From contig BRON01000007.1 in NCBI GenBank assembly GCA_024345305.1, forward strand, positions 496,001 to 560,000: a DNA stretch of 64,000 nt, read 5' to 3'. The DNA is from Mrakia gelida. Lineage: Eukaryota; Basidiomycota; Tremellomycetes; Cystofilobasidiales; Mrakiaceae. Positions 45,643 through 56,064 of this stretch are shown here, piece by piece. A program made the translations under genes and the position numbers. Each line of letters opens with the position of its first letter. Positions within the stretch are counted from its first letter, which is position 1. Under the pieces are notes generated by a model, which ran no database searches, was not told the DNA's origin, and worked only from the letters and a program-made list of their open reading frames with translations.

Positions 45643-46282
45643 TCAAGATCCTCCCTCTCTTCGTTTCCCTCCTCCGAACAAGACCTTCTCCGCCCACTCC
45701 ATCTTCTTCCTCTCCTCCTTCTGCTCAGCAGCATCCTTGACCTCAATCCCCTCGACCTTGATGATGAGAAGGGCAGAGGAAGGAGGAGGAAGCGAAGTCG
45801 GAGCCGAGAGGGATCGTCGATGGAAAGGGGAGGACTCGTCGAGGATGAGCTTGGAGGAAGCGAGCCGAGTTGGGATGGGTGCTTGAGGGATGGGTCGACC
45901 CTTGAGAAGGGAGAGGAGAGGAGGAGAGGTGTCTGGGCGAAAGGAAGAGGGAGGAAGATGGGGAGTCAGAAAACACGGCGGGCGACGCGAGGACAGTTTC
46001 GGCTGTGCGAGAAAGGTGACCGACTCACTTCGCTGAGCTCGCATGGAGTGCCCTGAAGAACTTCCTTGGGTGGAGACTGAGGAGCTCGAGGAGAGAGTTC
46101 GAGTGAGAGCTGAGTAGGGAAAGAAAGAGCGAGAAAAGTCAGTAAGAAGGACAGAAGATGGGCGACGTGGAAGCAAAGGTCGAGTCAGAGGGAGGGAGGG
46201 AGGGAGGAAGCTGAAGCTCACCAGGAGGGGAGTTGGGAGCAGAGAGCAAGGTAGGGCTGCTGAGAGGAGACGTAGCGTGCAT
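45643..46282 (-). CDS. Small hypothetical protein, possibly mitochondrial
   Basis: ATG 46282 (MHATSPLSSPTLLSAPNSPP), TGA 45643-45645, three exons. Exon 2 is Ser/Thr-rich (LTRTLSSSSSVSTQGSSS). Exon 3 has LLSLLKGRPIPQAPIPTRLA, SALLIIKVEGIEVKDAAEQK and ends with a charged helix KMEWAEKVLFGGGKRREGG. The Ser/Thr/Arg-rich N-terminus without acidic residues could be a mitochondrial presequence. The compact folded C-terminal part would suit a small organelle ribosomal or assembly protein. Both ideas are inference. I do not recognise the family. Confidence 0.5.
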
Positions 46283-47522
46283 TGCTGAGGAGGAAAGAGG
46301 TGTTGAGGATTGTTTGGTGGTAGTTTGAGGAAGGGAGGTTGATGTGGTCTGGGTGGAAGATGCGAAACAGAAAGACAGGTTGGTTTTGGAGACAGCGCGG
46401 CAGCGGGCGAAGCGAGATCGCGACCGAGGACGGCGATGCGAGCTCGATCCCGATCTGAGGGGGTTCGGGGAAGGGCTGTTGCGAGGCTGGGCAGAAGATC
46501 AAAAGAGGAGGCCGAGGAAGCAAAGCAGAGACAGAGAAAGATACGAGCGAGGGAGGGGAGACGGCAGCCGAAGCGCGTCCACATCTCACTGCTCTGCCGT
46601 CCGAAATTGGCGCGACTCCTCGTTGATCCAGGTTGATGACTGAGAGGAAAACTCACTTGAGCTCTGAGCGACCTACGAGGGAGAAAGCAAAGCAAAAGGA
46701 AGGAGAGAAATTCGATCTGATGGGGTTGGACGCGAAGAGGGCGACGGCTTGAGAGGTTTCGCCCGCGAGATCAAGCTGCTCGGCACAATTTCTCCGACAA
46801 CGAGGGACGAGCTTGAGAGGCTGATCAGGAGTTAGTGTGATCAGCTACGCTCTCGCGAAGGAATTAAGGAGCCGAAAGACGCGTCGCTCTCGCCCATCGA
46901 CACCCTCTGTTCTCGAGCGATGTCGAGCTCCTAACTCCCTCTCTAAGCCACAGAGACATAGCCTCGTATGACGAAGTCGTCAGTAGAGCTCCCATAACGT
47001 TTCAGCTCGCCTCGTGACTCGTCAAGGCTTCTCGAGCAACCTCCGTTTCGTCGCAACCTCCGTTTCGACGCGTCCAACTCCCTCGCAAAAAAATGTGCCG
47101 CGAGACGAACAACGAGAGCATCCTCTCCGGCGAGTGCTCCCTATGGTCGTGGAAGGAGTTGCGAGCTTGTTCCATCGGTGAGAGAGAAGGCGGAAATAGG
47201 AAGAAAGACGCTCGAGGGAGAGGGAGATCTGCCTCGAAGACGCTCGACCTCCGATCCATCGACCCACCTCAGGAGCAGGACGCCCAGCGAGTAGGCCCGC
47301 CGACCAGCTCCGAGTAGCCAGGTGAGATCGTCGACGTCGAGCCCCATTCCAGCGAGACGTCCCTTCATCGACTCTGGCTTGTCGTCGATGCTCCCTCCTC
47401 CTCTTCCTCCCAGCACTGACCCAGCTCAACCAACCCCCCAACCTCCCGCTAAACCTCGTCCCTCCGACTACTCTCTTCCACATGCTGCTACTGCCAGAAA
47501 GAAGGGCCTTCGAACCCAACGA
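46283..47522. other. Long intergenic region, one weak coding-like stretch
   Basis: About 1.24 kb. On the minus strand at about 47230-47385 there is a coding-like run (SIDDKPESMKGRLAGMGLDV, DDLTWLLGAGRRAYSLGVLL) without an in-frame ATG or a clear exon partner. It may be part of a small unannotated gene, possibly joined to MWKRVVGGTRFSGRLGGWLS just upstream. Otherwise I see only the promoter of the preceding minus-strand gene. Confidence 0.35.
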
Positions 47523-48324
47523 TCATTCATCGTCGTTCAACGTCCCCGAGTCGTACAGGGTCCTCGTCCGCATCTCGTTGATCAACACCGCCTGCTTCTT
47601 CTTTTTATCCTTCATTTGCATCGCCCACCACCCAGCTCCACCGAACCTACACAAAACAACGAAAACAGGTCAGCCAACAGAAGGGAGAAAGGGAAGGGAA
47701 AGTCGACGTCAACCTCGTCTCGTCCTTCCTTCCTGCTCCTTCCTCTCTCCCCTCCCTCCTTCCTCAGCTCAAAGATCGCACCACCCCCCAGGTGTTTCGA
47801 GGGATAGAAGTTCGAGATGAGCACTCACATCGAAATCCCCACGATCCAGATCAGCTGTTCATCACTGATGAGAACCTTGTCTACCTTGTCTCGAGCCAAC
47901 CTCTCCTCGTCTGACATGGGTATCGGAGAGTCCGGAGCTCGAGGAGCGGAGGACTGTCTTGGGGGCAGGGCGGGGTAGGTTTTGCCTGTGCGGGTGACGA
48001 CGAGACCTGTTGATTCGAGGGTGGAGGGAGTTGAGGGGGAGGCGAGGGAAGGGACGGAGGAGGAGGAAGATGAAGAGGAGGAGGGGGAGGGTTCTGTTGC
48101 TGCTGGTGAAGAAGGAGGAGGGAGAGTTGTGGAGTTTGAACGGAGGGACTGAAAGGGAGAAAGTGAAGGTCGCGAAGATGGTGAGCATGCGAGAAAAGAG
48201 AGAGAAGAAGAGAGAGAGGGAAGAGACGAACGGGGATCGATCGAGAGGAGGAGGAAGGGAGGCAGCTGAGGAGGGAGGACGCTCGCGAGCTTGATGCTCG
48301 AGCGAGCAGACGGAGAGAAGCCAT
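47523..48324 (-). CDS. Small probable mitochondrial single-pass membrane protein
   Basis: ATG 48324 (MASLRLLARASSSRASSLLS), TGA 47523-47525, three exons. The N-terminus is rich in Arg, Ser, Ala and Leu with no acidic residues, a good mitochondrial presequence. A Ser/Pro-rich linker leads to RLARDKVDKVLISDEQLIWI. The hydrophobic stretch LIWIVGISMRFGGAGWWAM, split by an intron, could be one membrane helix. It is followed by a strongly basic MKDKKKKQ and the end LYDSGTLNDDE. The topology suggests an inner-membrane protein with a short tail. I do not recognise the family, and a role in respiratory complex assembly would be a guess. Confidence 0.6.
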
Positions 48325-48634
48325 TCTTTTGGGAGGAGAGGTAGAGTAGATGAGGGGGTATCGAAGGTGTGAGAGGTGGTCGATCCTTCCTAAGGGTTGG
48401 AGAAGAGGAGGGTGTTGGGGTTGAAGGAAGGAGGAGGAAGTCGTCGAAAACGGCGGATGAGCTCGAGTTCTCGAGCCTGCGTGCGTAGAGATGGGGAGAT
48501 GGGACGAGCGAGCTGGCTGATCTTTCCTCTCTTCAAGTAGGTTCAGAGAAAGGACGCTCATAAGGTACTTTTGGGTCGTGTGTACATAACTGACTAGACT
48601 AGGAAACTGAAACAAAAACGAAAGGGAAAGCTAG
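48325..48634. other. Intergenic region
   Basis: About 310 bases: the promoter of the preceding minus-strand gene and the 3' region of the NSESE protein gene. No gene seen. Confidence 0.45.
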
Positions 48635-49444
48635 CTACTCCTGCTCGGACTCCGAGTTAAGGCTGATCCCGATCCTCTCCCTCCTCGCACCCCCACTCTG
48701 CTGAGCCTCCTCCCTCTCGGACTTGTCCCCACCCTCGACGAAGTCACTCTCGGACTCGCTGTTGAGAACGACGTCGTACTGAGGGACCCTTCCTCGAGAT
48801 CTGCTTCGACTTCCACCGACCCCTCCTCCTCCTCCAACTCGACCTCCTCCTCCACCCTGCGACCTTCCCTCAGCCCTTCCACCCTGCCTTCCTCCTCCAG
48901 ACGAGACTCCCAACGATCCCCCAGCGGCGTCGGTGTCGGATCCCGAGTTCTGAGCGACGTGTCCAGTGAAGTTGGAGGGATCTTCAGCTTCGGACGTGGA
49001 GGCGGAGGTGGTAGGGTCCTCTGACTCGGAGTTGATGGGGAGGACCGTTCGAGGGACGTAGGAAGACTGGTTGTTGGCGTTGAGCTTGTTTCCTGGTCCT
49101 CGACTTCTCGACCTGGACGAAGCTCCTCGAGGAGTCTTGGATCTCGAACGAACGTAAGGCTTCCTGATCCCTCCATCTCCCCCGGCTCGGTCCTCCTCGC
49201 CATCCGACTCGTTCCCTCCAGCTTGAAGTCGGTTTCGGCCTCGTTGCTCGAACTGGTTCGCTTGTTGTTGCTGAGGAGGTTGCTGCTTGGTGGTAGTGGT
49301 GGTGGTGGAGTAAGGGGAGTCGGATTCTGATTCGTCGTTTCCTTGAGGGATGTAGGTCGCAGCGTCGGTGAAGGAGGGTCGGCCGTCCGAGGAGGTGATG
49401 GCTTCTGACTCGCTCTCAGAGTTCATGGGGAAGTGAGGAGCCAT
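48635..49444 (-). CDS. Intrinsically disordered acidic protein with repeated NSESE motifs
   Basis: Single exon, ATG 49444 (MAPHFPMNSESESEAI), TAG 48635-48637, about 269 residues, unusual for its lack of introns here. The protein is low-complexity: polyT and polyQ near residues 45-70, RS/RG-rich segments (RSRSKTPRGASSRSRSRG, SRSRSRGR) and several glycine runs. A short motif recurs roughly evenly: NSESESEA, NDESESDSP, INSESEDP, NSGSDTD, LNSESESDF and, at the very C-terminus, LNSESEQE. These are textbook acidic casein-kinase-2-type sites. I recognise no family. An RNA-binding or condensate-forming protein is one inference from the RS/RG content. An alternative upstream in-frame ATG exists near 49552. 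Confidence 0.7.
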   Translation of the reverse strand: MAPHFPMNSESESEAITSSDGRPSFTDAATYIPQGNDESESDSPYSTTTTTTKQQPPQQQQANQFEQRGRNRLQAGGNESDGEEDRAGGDGGIRKPYVRSRSKTPRGASSRSRSRGPGNKLNANNQSSYVPRTVLPINSESEDPTTSASTSEAEDPSNFTGHVAQNSGSDTDAAGGSLGVSSGGGRQGGRAEGRSQGGGGGRVGGGGGVGGSRSRSRGRVPQYDVVLNSESESDFVEGGDKSEREEAQQSGGARRERIGISLNSESEQE

Positions 49445-49895
49445 GGTTGATTGATGGTGTGAGAGGATGGAAGAAGTGGTTTGGGTGGGTGGAGACTGTT
49501 GTGGTTGGTGAGAAAACTGAATGGAAGGAAGGCGAAAAGGGCTTGAGGTCAAAAGGGAATGTGGTCATGAGTCGTCAACGAGTCACCTTGATTTCCCATC
49601 GGACAAAAACAAAGGCGAAAAACTGCCTCAGAACAGCTTCCAAAACTTATTCCGAGCCTCCCTTGGCGGGCTGGAGAATTTTCTCGCAGCGAGAGGAGAG
49701 CGGGGGTGGCGAGCTCTGACACGTTCAAGGAGGGAGAGCCGAGGAAGAGTCGACGGAGGCCCAGTTCAACTTTCTCTTGGTGAGTACCCTTTCTTCCTTT
49801 TCTGACTCGGTTACTCTCCCTCTCGCGCAGATTTTCGAATCAGAGAACAACATCTATCAGACCTAAGAAATACACTAGATGGGAACCGAACGCGC
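49445..49895. other. Intergenic region
   Basis: About 450 bases holding the promoter of the NSESE gene and the 3' end of the AMP deaminase gene. No gene seen. Confidence 0.5.
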
Positions 49896-52800
49896 TCAAG
49901 CCGAGCTCTTCTTCCTCTCCCTCTCCTTCTCGAGCCTCTTCTCGTCGAGCATCGACGCGCCAGCTCCGAGCGCTGGACTCATCGCCGCGACGGGGATCTT
50001 GGGGAAAGTCATGGAGCTGGCTGAGCTGAGGGTCCTTCCGTTGGCTGGGCTATGAGTCGGAGAAGGGTGGAAGGCGGAGGGGGAAGCGTCGAGGGGAGCC
50101 GACGTGAGGTGAGGAGAGGGAATCGCGACGGAGGAAGCCATGGCAGCAGCGCCCTGACGAAGCGATAAGACAGAGATATGTTCAGGTTCGAGTGGTAGAC
50201 AAGGGGTGTGAGAGGAGGAAAGAGACTCACCACGTCGCTATCCTTGGTCGTCATGACCGGTCGTCCTCCGTTCGCGAGAGCAGGAGTTCGGCCGACGATC
50301 TTTCGTCCTTCTTGAGAAGCAGCGAACGAGACTCCAGCTCCAGTCGAGGGAGCAGGAGTAGTTGAAGTCGCGATGGGTCGGTGTCGGTTGATGAGGGAGC
50401 TGGAAGTTTCGGAGACGAGAAAGTCAGCGGGACGTCGAAGGAAAGGAGACGAGGAAGACGCGACGAACAGTTCTTCGATGAGCGTCGAGTTTCGGTACTC
50501 CAGTCGGATGTTAGGGACGTTGGTCTGATAAAAGATAAGACGAGTAAGTTCCGTTGTCTCGAGGAGCGAAGAGGCGAGGGCGAGGGAAAGGGAGCCGAAG
50601 AGTCGAAACTCACCTTGTTGATGTCGTTCCCCTCGACTCCTGGGTAGAACCATCGATCTCCGAGCCAGTGTCGCTTGACCTGCATCTCCCATCCAGACTG
50701 AATGACCGAATTCCTGGCGAGCTCGCACATGTCTGGAGAAACGAAGGAGAGGAAGAGGTCAGCGAGCGAGAGCGAAACGGAAGCAGGAGACGCGACAGCA
50801 CGAGTCGAAGGAGGGCACGACGAACCTGCAGGCGAGAACTTGTAGATCTGAGCAGCACATGAGTACTCCTCGAGAAGAGGCTCCTTGGTGAAATGGAACT
50901 GCAGGAAGGAAGGAGAGAAGATGTCAGCGAAGGATCGTTCGAGAAAAGAGGCGACACTCGCTCGAAAACTCACTTGAAGGGGATCGTCGGTGGAGAGCGA
51001 GACGTTCATACCGATTCGGAAGTAGTCCTTGATCCTGAGGAGATAAAATGTGGGAGTAGAAGTCAGAAAGGGTTCGAAGGCTCGCGAGACGGGGAAAGAA
51101 AAGCGAGGACGAACGGGTTTCGGTCGTAGGTCAGGAAAAGAGCGTTGTTACTCAAAGGACTCATCGCGAGACCGATCTGCTTGAGGTAGTAGCTGTTGAA
51201 TAAGAGTAGAGAGGTCAGGGTCGAAGCTCGAGAGAAAGCGAAGGCAAGGGAGAAGGAAAGGACGAACAGGTACTGCATCACGGGGACCTTCCTGAGGAGG
51301 ATTCCGTGCGAGATCGAGTGAGCTCCCAAGAAGGCAGCAGAAAGATGATCGGTATCACCAGCTTCACCACAGTGAGGTCGAAGAACGAAGGTGTCTGTGG
51401 AGAGAAGGACGGAAGCGTCAGGACGATGAACTCGAGAGGCGACGAGGGAAGAAGAGGGACGACGAACTGAATCCTCGATCCTTCCTCCAAGCGTTGAGAC
51501 TGGCGACGTTCGCCCACATGTAGTAGAGCCTGCGAAGGAAGACGTTGGCGTCAGCTAAGAGTCCGTGGAGTCGAGGAAGAAAGCGAAGCGAGGCTCACCA
51601 GTACGAGTAAGGAGGCGAATCCTTGACGTTCCAGCTCTTCGCGTTGGGGAACTTCTTGTAGGTCCTCCTCTCCGGCTTGGACTCGTCGTCAACGCTATCG
51701 AATCCGATGATCCTCTGGAGGAAGATGTGAAGCTCGGGGTGAGACTTGGGATCCTTGGTGACTTCGAAGAGAGGCTCGAAAAGATCTGTTCAGAGACGCG
51801 AAGGGATTCGTGCGAGTCAGCTTCGGCTCCTCTGTCCCAAGGTCGCCGTTCGGAAGCAACGAGGATAAGAGAAAGGTGAGAAGAAGTACGCACTTCGAAT
51901 GATGTCCTGGAAATTCTGGATCAAACCTCCAGCCTTGTAGATATCGTAGAGACGAGGGACCTGAACGAGCCATCGGACGTTGTGAGAGATGAGCTTGTTG
52001 TTGACGATCCACTTGGCGAGCTTGTCCCATTCGTTGACGTTTCTGGAGAGCAGTGAGGAAGCGAGGAGGAGAGAAGGTCAGCAGGGAATCACAGACGAGT
52101 CTTCGAAGGAAGTGAGAGCAGACGACGAACCGTCCATAGATCGAGATCCTCCACTCGCAGTTCTGGAGGATGCGAAGCGACGAAGGTCAGCAACAAGCGA
52201 GAGACACCGAAGGGAATGGTTACACACCTGGTACTTGGTCTGCTCGAGATCGCTCATCAACTCTGCGAGGACGAAAGGAAGGGCGAGTCACGGTCAGCGA
52301 CGAGACGCGGGAGGGAGGGACGAGAAGCTCGAACGAACCCTTGGTCAACTCAGCGAGGTATCGACCCTCGAGGTAGTTGTCGGTCTTGAGGAAGATCTCT
52401 CGAAGACGGGAGGATCCAGTCGGGTTGTACTGTCAAGGCAAGAGAAGAAAGATCAGAGACGACGCGTTCGACTCGGGACGTCGCCTCAATTTCGAGCTCA
52501 CTTTCAAGTTGAACTTGTCGAATCCTGGATGTAAGAGTCTGGTGTCAGCCAAGAGGTGCGAAGAGAGGTTTGGAAAGAGCAGACTGACGGTGGTAGTCTC
52601 CGTGGGCCTGAGGAAGTGAGAAAGAAGAGAAGTCAGCTTCAGCTCGACGCGTCGAGCCCTCACTCCCAGACCACGTCCCGAGTCGTTCGACTCACGTGCA
52701 TATCCATAGTATCGATACTGAGCTCGTAGGCACTGAATCCGAGACTCTCGAAGACCTCGTTGAGAGTAAGAGCCTGACCGTCTCGGATGCAGACGAGCTC

Positions 52801-54570
52801 GTCCGGCGAACGCTTCATCTTGGACTTGATGAATCGAAGAAGATGCTTCTGGTTCATCGACGCCGAGTGGTGAACGTGAGTATCGACCTGCGAGAAGAAG
52901 AAGAGTCAGTGTGTGAGTTTGACAGAGGTGGAGGAGACGACGATGCACCTTTCGGACGTTGTAGAAATCACTGCGAGGCGAAGGTCGAGGGACGAGAGGT
53001 CAGTTTTCGTTCTCTCTCTCGAGAACACGATCGAGGGGAGAGTAGCGACGAACCGATGAGGAACCCTCTTCATATCCGCCAACTCCTGGTACTCGTTGAG
53101 GAGAGTGTAGAGGTTCCACTTGGAAGCGAGGTACTTCAGTCGTCGGAACGCGAACGATTTGGCGGGACCGTCCGAGCAGACCGAGAGGACGTATTCGAGG
53201 TCGATGAAGTATTCTCGGAGGGTTGGGAGGGTGACCAGAGGAGTCTTCTTCTCGTCTGTGGGAAGTCACGAAGATGTTTCGAGGGGAGGGAAGAGAGTGA
53301 TGAGCTCGAGCTCGCGAACGAGACGACGAGAGAGAGGGAGGGAGGGAAGGGAAAGTCGAGCTCACCTTTCGCCTCGAACACCGAGTAGACACCATCTTCT
53401 CCCAACACAAAGTCCCGAGCCGTCTCTCCATTTCCCTCAGCCTCTCCAGGGATCTCGCAAGCCTCCTTCTTGAAAACCTCGTCCTTATCGAGCTCGTGGT
53501 TCTCTCCGTCCTCCTCTCCAGGTTTCGCCTTGCTCCTCCAGTGCCAGTGGGGAGGCGGAGGAGCAGGGTAGATCTTCCAGGCCTTCTTGTTCTCGGAGGG
53601 CGAAGGCTGAGCGAGGTGGGCTGTAGCGGGCTTGAGGGAGACGACATCGGCGTGCTGAGAGAGGCAAGAACGAAGGAGGGGAGGGAGGGCTGAGATCAGC
53701 TCGGAGAGAAGGGAAGGGGAGAGGAAGGACGAGGAGGTATGGGACGAACGTGAGAAGTCTCTGGAGTGAAACCAGCAAAGTCTCCATCGTTGTCTCGAGG
53801 GTTGTCTCCTAGTCGTTGAAGGGAAGCCGACATGTACTTGTCTCGAAGGTCGAGGCACTTTTGGAACGAGTTGTAAAGAGCTTCGAGCTCAGAAGCGATT
53901 CTGCTTGGTCGAACCAGCAGCGACGAAGAAGCAAGGATCAGATTTTTGCACTCGTAGGAATATAGACCTCCCAAGAAAGCTGCGAGGAGCAAGACAAGAA
54001 GTTGAGACTGACCCCTCGTGCATAGAATGACCTCGTTCGTGCTTGGGTTCAGCCGACGCTTCTCCTCCTTCTCCTCCTCCTCCACTCGTTCCGCTAGGAC
54101 CAGCCTGGGGATCATCATCCTCTACGTCTTCACCGAGAACCGAGTGCTGCTCGAAAGTGACTCCTTCCTCCTTCAAGAGAAGCTCTTCCTCGAGATCGAG
54201 AGCATCGGGACCTTGGTGGGAGCGGCGAGTCGTAACGAAGGGAGGAGCTGCGAGCTGAGGCTGAGGAGAGATGATCGGAGTCGTAGGGGAGGTTCGGATT
54301 TGATGAGCGAAGAAGTGAGAGTCCGCCTGCAAGTAGAGAAGGTCATCGTGATCAGCTTGAGCCTATAGAGACGGGGGGGAGGGAGGGAAGAAGGGAAGGA
54401 AAGCTCAAACTGACCGACTTGAGTCGATGCTCCTGCTCGTAGCCGAAGGTCGTGTCTCGAGCTGAAGGGATGGGAGTTCCCTCAGGCGAAGGATCTCTGG
54501 AAGAGGAGTTGTGATCGTGGTCGTGCTCAATGTGACGAAGATCGTCTGGGATATCTCGAGAAGAGCACAT
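49896..54570 (-). CDS. amd1: AMP deaminase
   Basis: About 18 exons from ATG 54570 to TGA 49896-49898. The N-terminus is a long disordered regulatory extension (acidic, His/Asp-rich start [19 protein letters not shown]). Conserved catalytic parts: [20 protein letters not shown] (metal ligand HxH), [57 protein letters not shown] (HCGEAG), [29 protein letters not shown] and [20 protein letters not shown]. These hold the zinc-binding histidines and aspartate and the catalytic glutamate. The enzyme converts AMP to IMP and ammonia in the purine nucleotide cycle in the cytosol. The C-terminal extension beyond the barrel is Ala/Ser/Pro-rich and ends in a basic coiled stretch [15 protein letters not shown]. 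The gene appears intact. Confidence 0.97.
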
Positions 54571-54836
54571 CGTGGGTGGGGAGCAGAGTCCAGATTCGAA
54601 CCGTCGGCGACGATGGTTCAGAATTCGAGAAAGCGGGAAACGTGCGGCACGGGCGAGCGCGGTTCAGGCTCGACCGACGAGAAAATATGACTCGATATAA
54701 GCGTGTCGAAGAAGACTCGACCTAACTGCTCGCGGACTCTGGGTTGTAGAGATCTGCGACGTTTCTTCGAGGAGGAGAAGTTAATCGGTCGCGACGCGTC
54801 GATCGAAAACAGGTCATCAGATCCCCCCTTGCACAA
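54571..54836. other. Intergenic region
   Basis: Promoter of AMP deaminase and 3' end of the next F-box gene. It holds one GACGCGTC at 54793. Confidence 0.45.
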
Positions 54837-55751
54837 CTAGATACCTTCCTCCCACACGGTAGATTCGTCTTCTAAAACCCCCGCCATCCTCCCTCCCACA
54901 ACCTCCAGGGTTTCCCACCTCCCCGTCCCGTACGTCGACCGGATGTAAATCCTCGTCCCTTCCACGTCGTCCTCCACTGCGACCAACACCCTCAGCGTCC
55001 CGATCTTCGGAGGGCAGAAGTCGAGGAATCGTTTCAGAACGGCGACCGACGATCCTGACTTCGGCCAGCCCATCGGAAGAGAGGGAAGGAGGACGGTCGC
55101 GACGTCGAGTTTCCCTCTCAGCTTGAAGGGCGAGCTGTCCACTCCAGGCTCCACCCCGATCTCGCTCCCGTAGAGCCCGTTGTGGCCGTACGACCAGCTC
55201 TCCAGCCTATCCCACGACGTCCTTCCGAACGACGCGAAAACCCCCCAGTCCAATTCTCCTCTGAGCGTGCCTCGACGAGTGGTTCCGAACGTGCTGAACC
55301 GACGAGGGTTGACGCTTCGGAGGACGTTCTTGAGAGCTTCGATGGACTCCCCGTGACTGACTCGGAGTGATTCGAGGGAGAGAGGGTTCTTGTTGAGGGA
55401 AAGAGGTTTGGAGATGGGGAAGGAGGGGAGGGGACGTGGACCACGGCTTTGGTCGCGTTTGGGATGAATCCACCAGAGTGGAAAGTCCAGGACGAGGTGC
55501 TTGATGTAACCGAGCTCTTGACATCGATGCTGAGCTCTCTCGAGAGCGACGGTTGGATTGAGTTTGGAGATGGAGGGGAAGGAGAAGAGGTTGCAGAGAT
55601 GGGTCCAGTCGGAGATGGTGACGGTTTCGTAGAGGGCTCCTATGGCGAGTTCGTGGAGGTGATGGGAGACGAGGAGGACAGTGTTGAGAGAGGGAAGGTC
55701 GAGGAAGGATATGATGTGGAGTTGGATCTCGTTGGGAGTAGAGAGGAGCAT
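54837..55751 (-). CDS. F-box protein (intact)
   Basis: ATG 55751 opens MLLSTPNEIQLHIISFLDLP and SLNTVLLVSHHLHELAIGAL, a standard F-box (xPxEIxxxIxxxLxxxxL---VSxxxH). The single long exon runs to TAG 54837-54839 with EEGI, about 304 residues. Downstream parts (LSLESLRVSHGESIEALKNV, KLDVATVLLPSLPMGW, PKIGTLRVLVAVEDDVEGT) look like a degenerate LRR-type substrate region. Upstream, 55752-55858 has a GTGAGT...GCTGAC...CCAG intron that splices out of frame with any earlier ATG, so it is probably a 5'UTR intron. F-box proteins bind Skp1 in SCF ubiquitin ligases; target unknown. Its N-terminal layout is like the frameshifted gene at 7616-8442. Confidence 0.75.
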   Translation of the reverse strand: MLLSTPNEIQLHIISFLDLPSLNTVLLVSHHLHELAIGALYETVTISDWTHLCNLFSFPSISKLNPTVALERAQHRCQELGYIKHLVLDFPLWWIHPKRDQSRGPRPLPSFPISKPLSLNKNPLSLESLRVSHGESIEALKNVLRSVNPRRFSTFGTTRRGTLRGELDWGVFASFGRTSWDRLESWSYGHNGLYGSEIGVEPGVDSSPFKLRGKLDVATVLLPSLPMGWPKSGSSVAVLKRFLDFCPPKIGTLRVLVAVEDDVEGTRIYIRSTYGTGRWETLEVVGGRMAGVLEDESTVWEEGI

Positions 55752-56064
55752 CGAAGGAGGGAGGGAGGGAGCTGGAGGGGAGGGAGGGAGGAGGAGGAAG
55801 AGGTCAGCTCTGAGCGCCTCTGAGCCTTGAGCAGCGAAGAGAACGGTGAAACTCACATTATCGGGGCTCGAACGGACAACCAGAAGAGCTCCTGATGGGT
55901 AGAGATTGTGAAAAAAGGACCGAATCGTTGATGGTGGCGGTAGGTAGAAGGAAGACAGAGGAAGACAGCTCAAATCCGTTTCAGCTCGAGCTCTCGAGCC
56001 TTCCCTCCTTCGTGCTTCCCCTTCAACCGCCTACTTCTCCTTTCTTTGGCTTTCTCCTCTCGAT
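55752..56064. promoter_or_regulatory. Divergent promoter between two F-box-like genes
   Basis: These 313 bases include a likely 5'UTR intron of the minus-strand gene. The plus-strand gene starts at the far end. Confidence 0.5.

Noticed and set aside
55859..55973. Upstream in-frame ATG for the F-box gene (MSCLPLSSFY...)
   Set aside because: The extension reads through a clear GTGAGT...GCTGAC...CCAG intron, and splicing it puts the upstream ATG out of frame. It is more likely 5'UTR.
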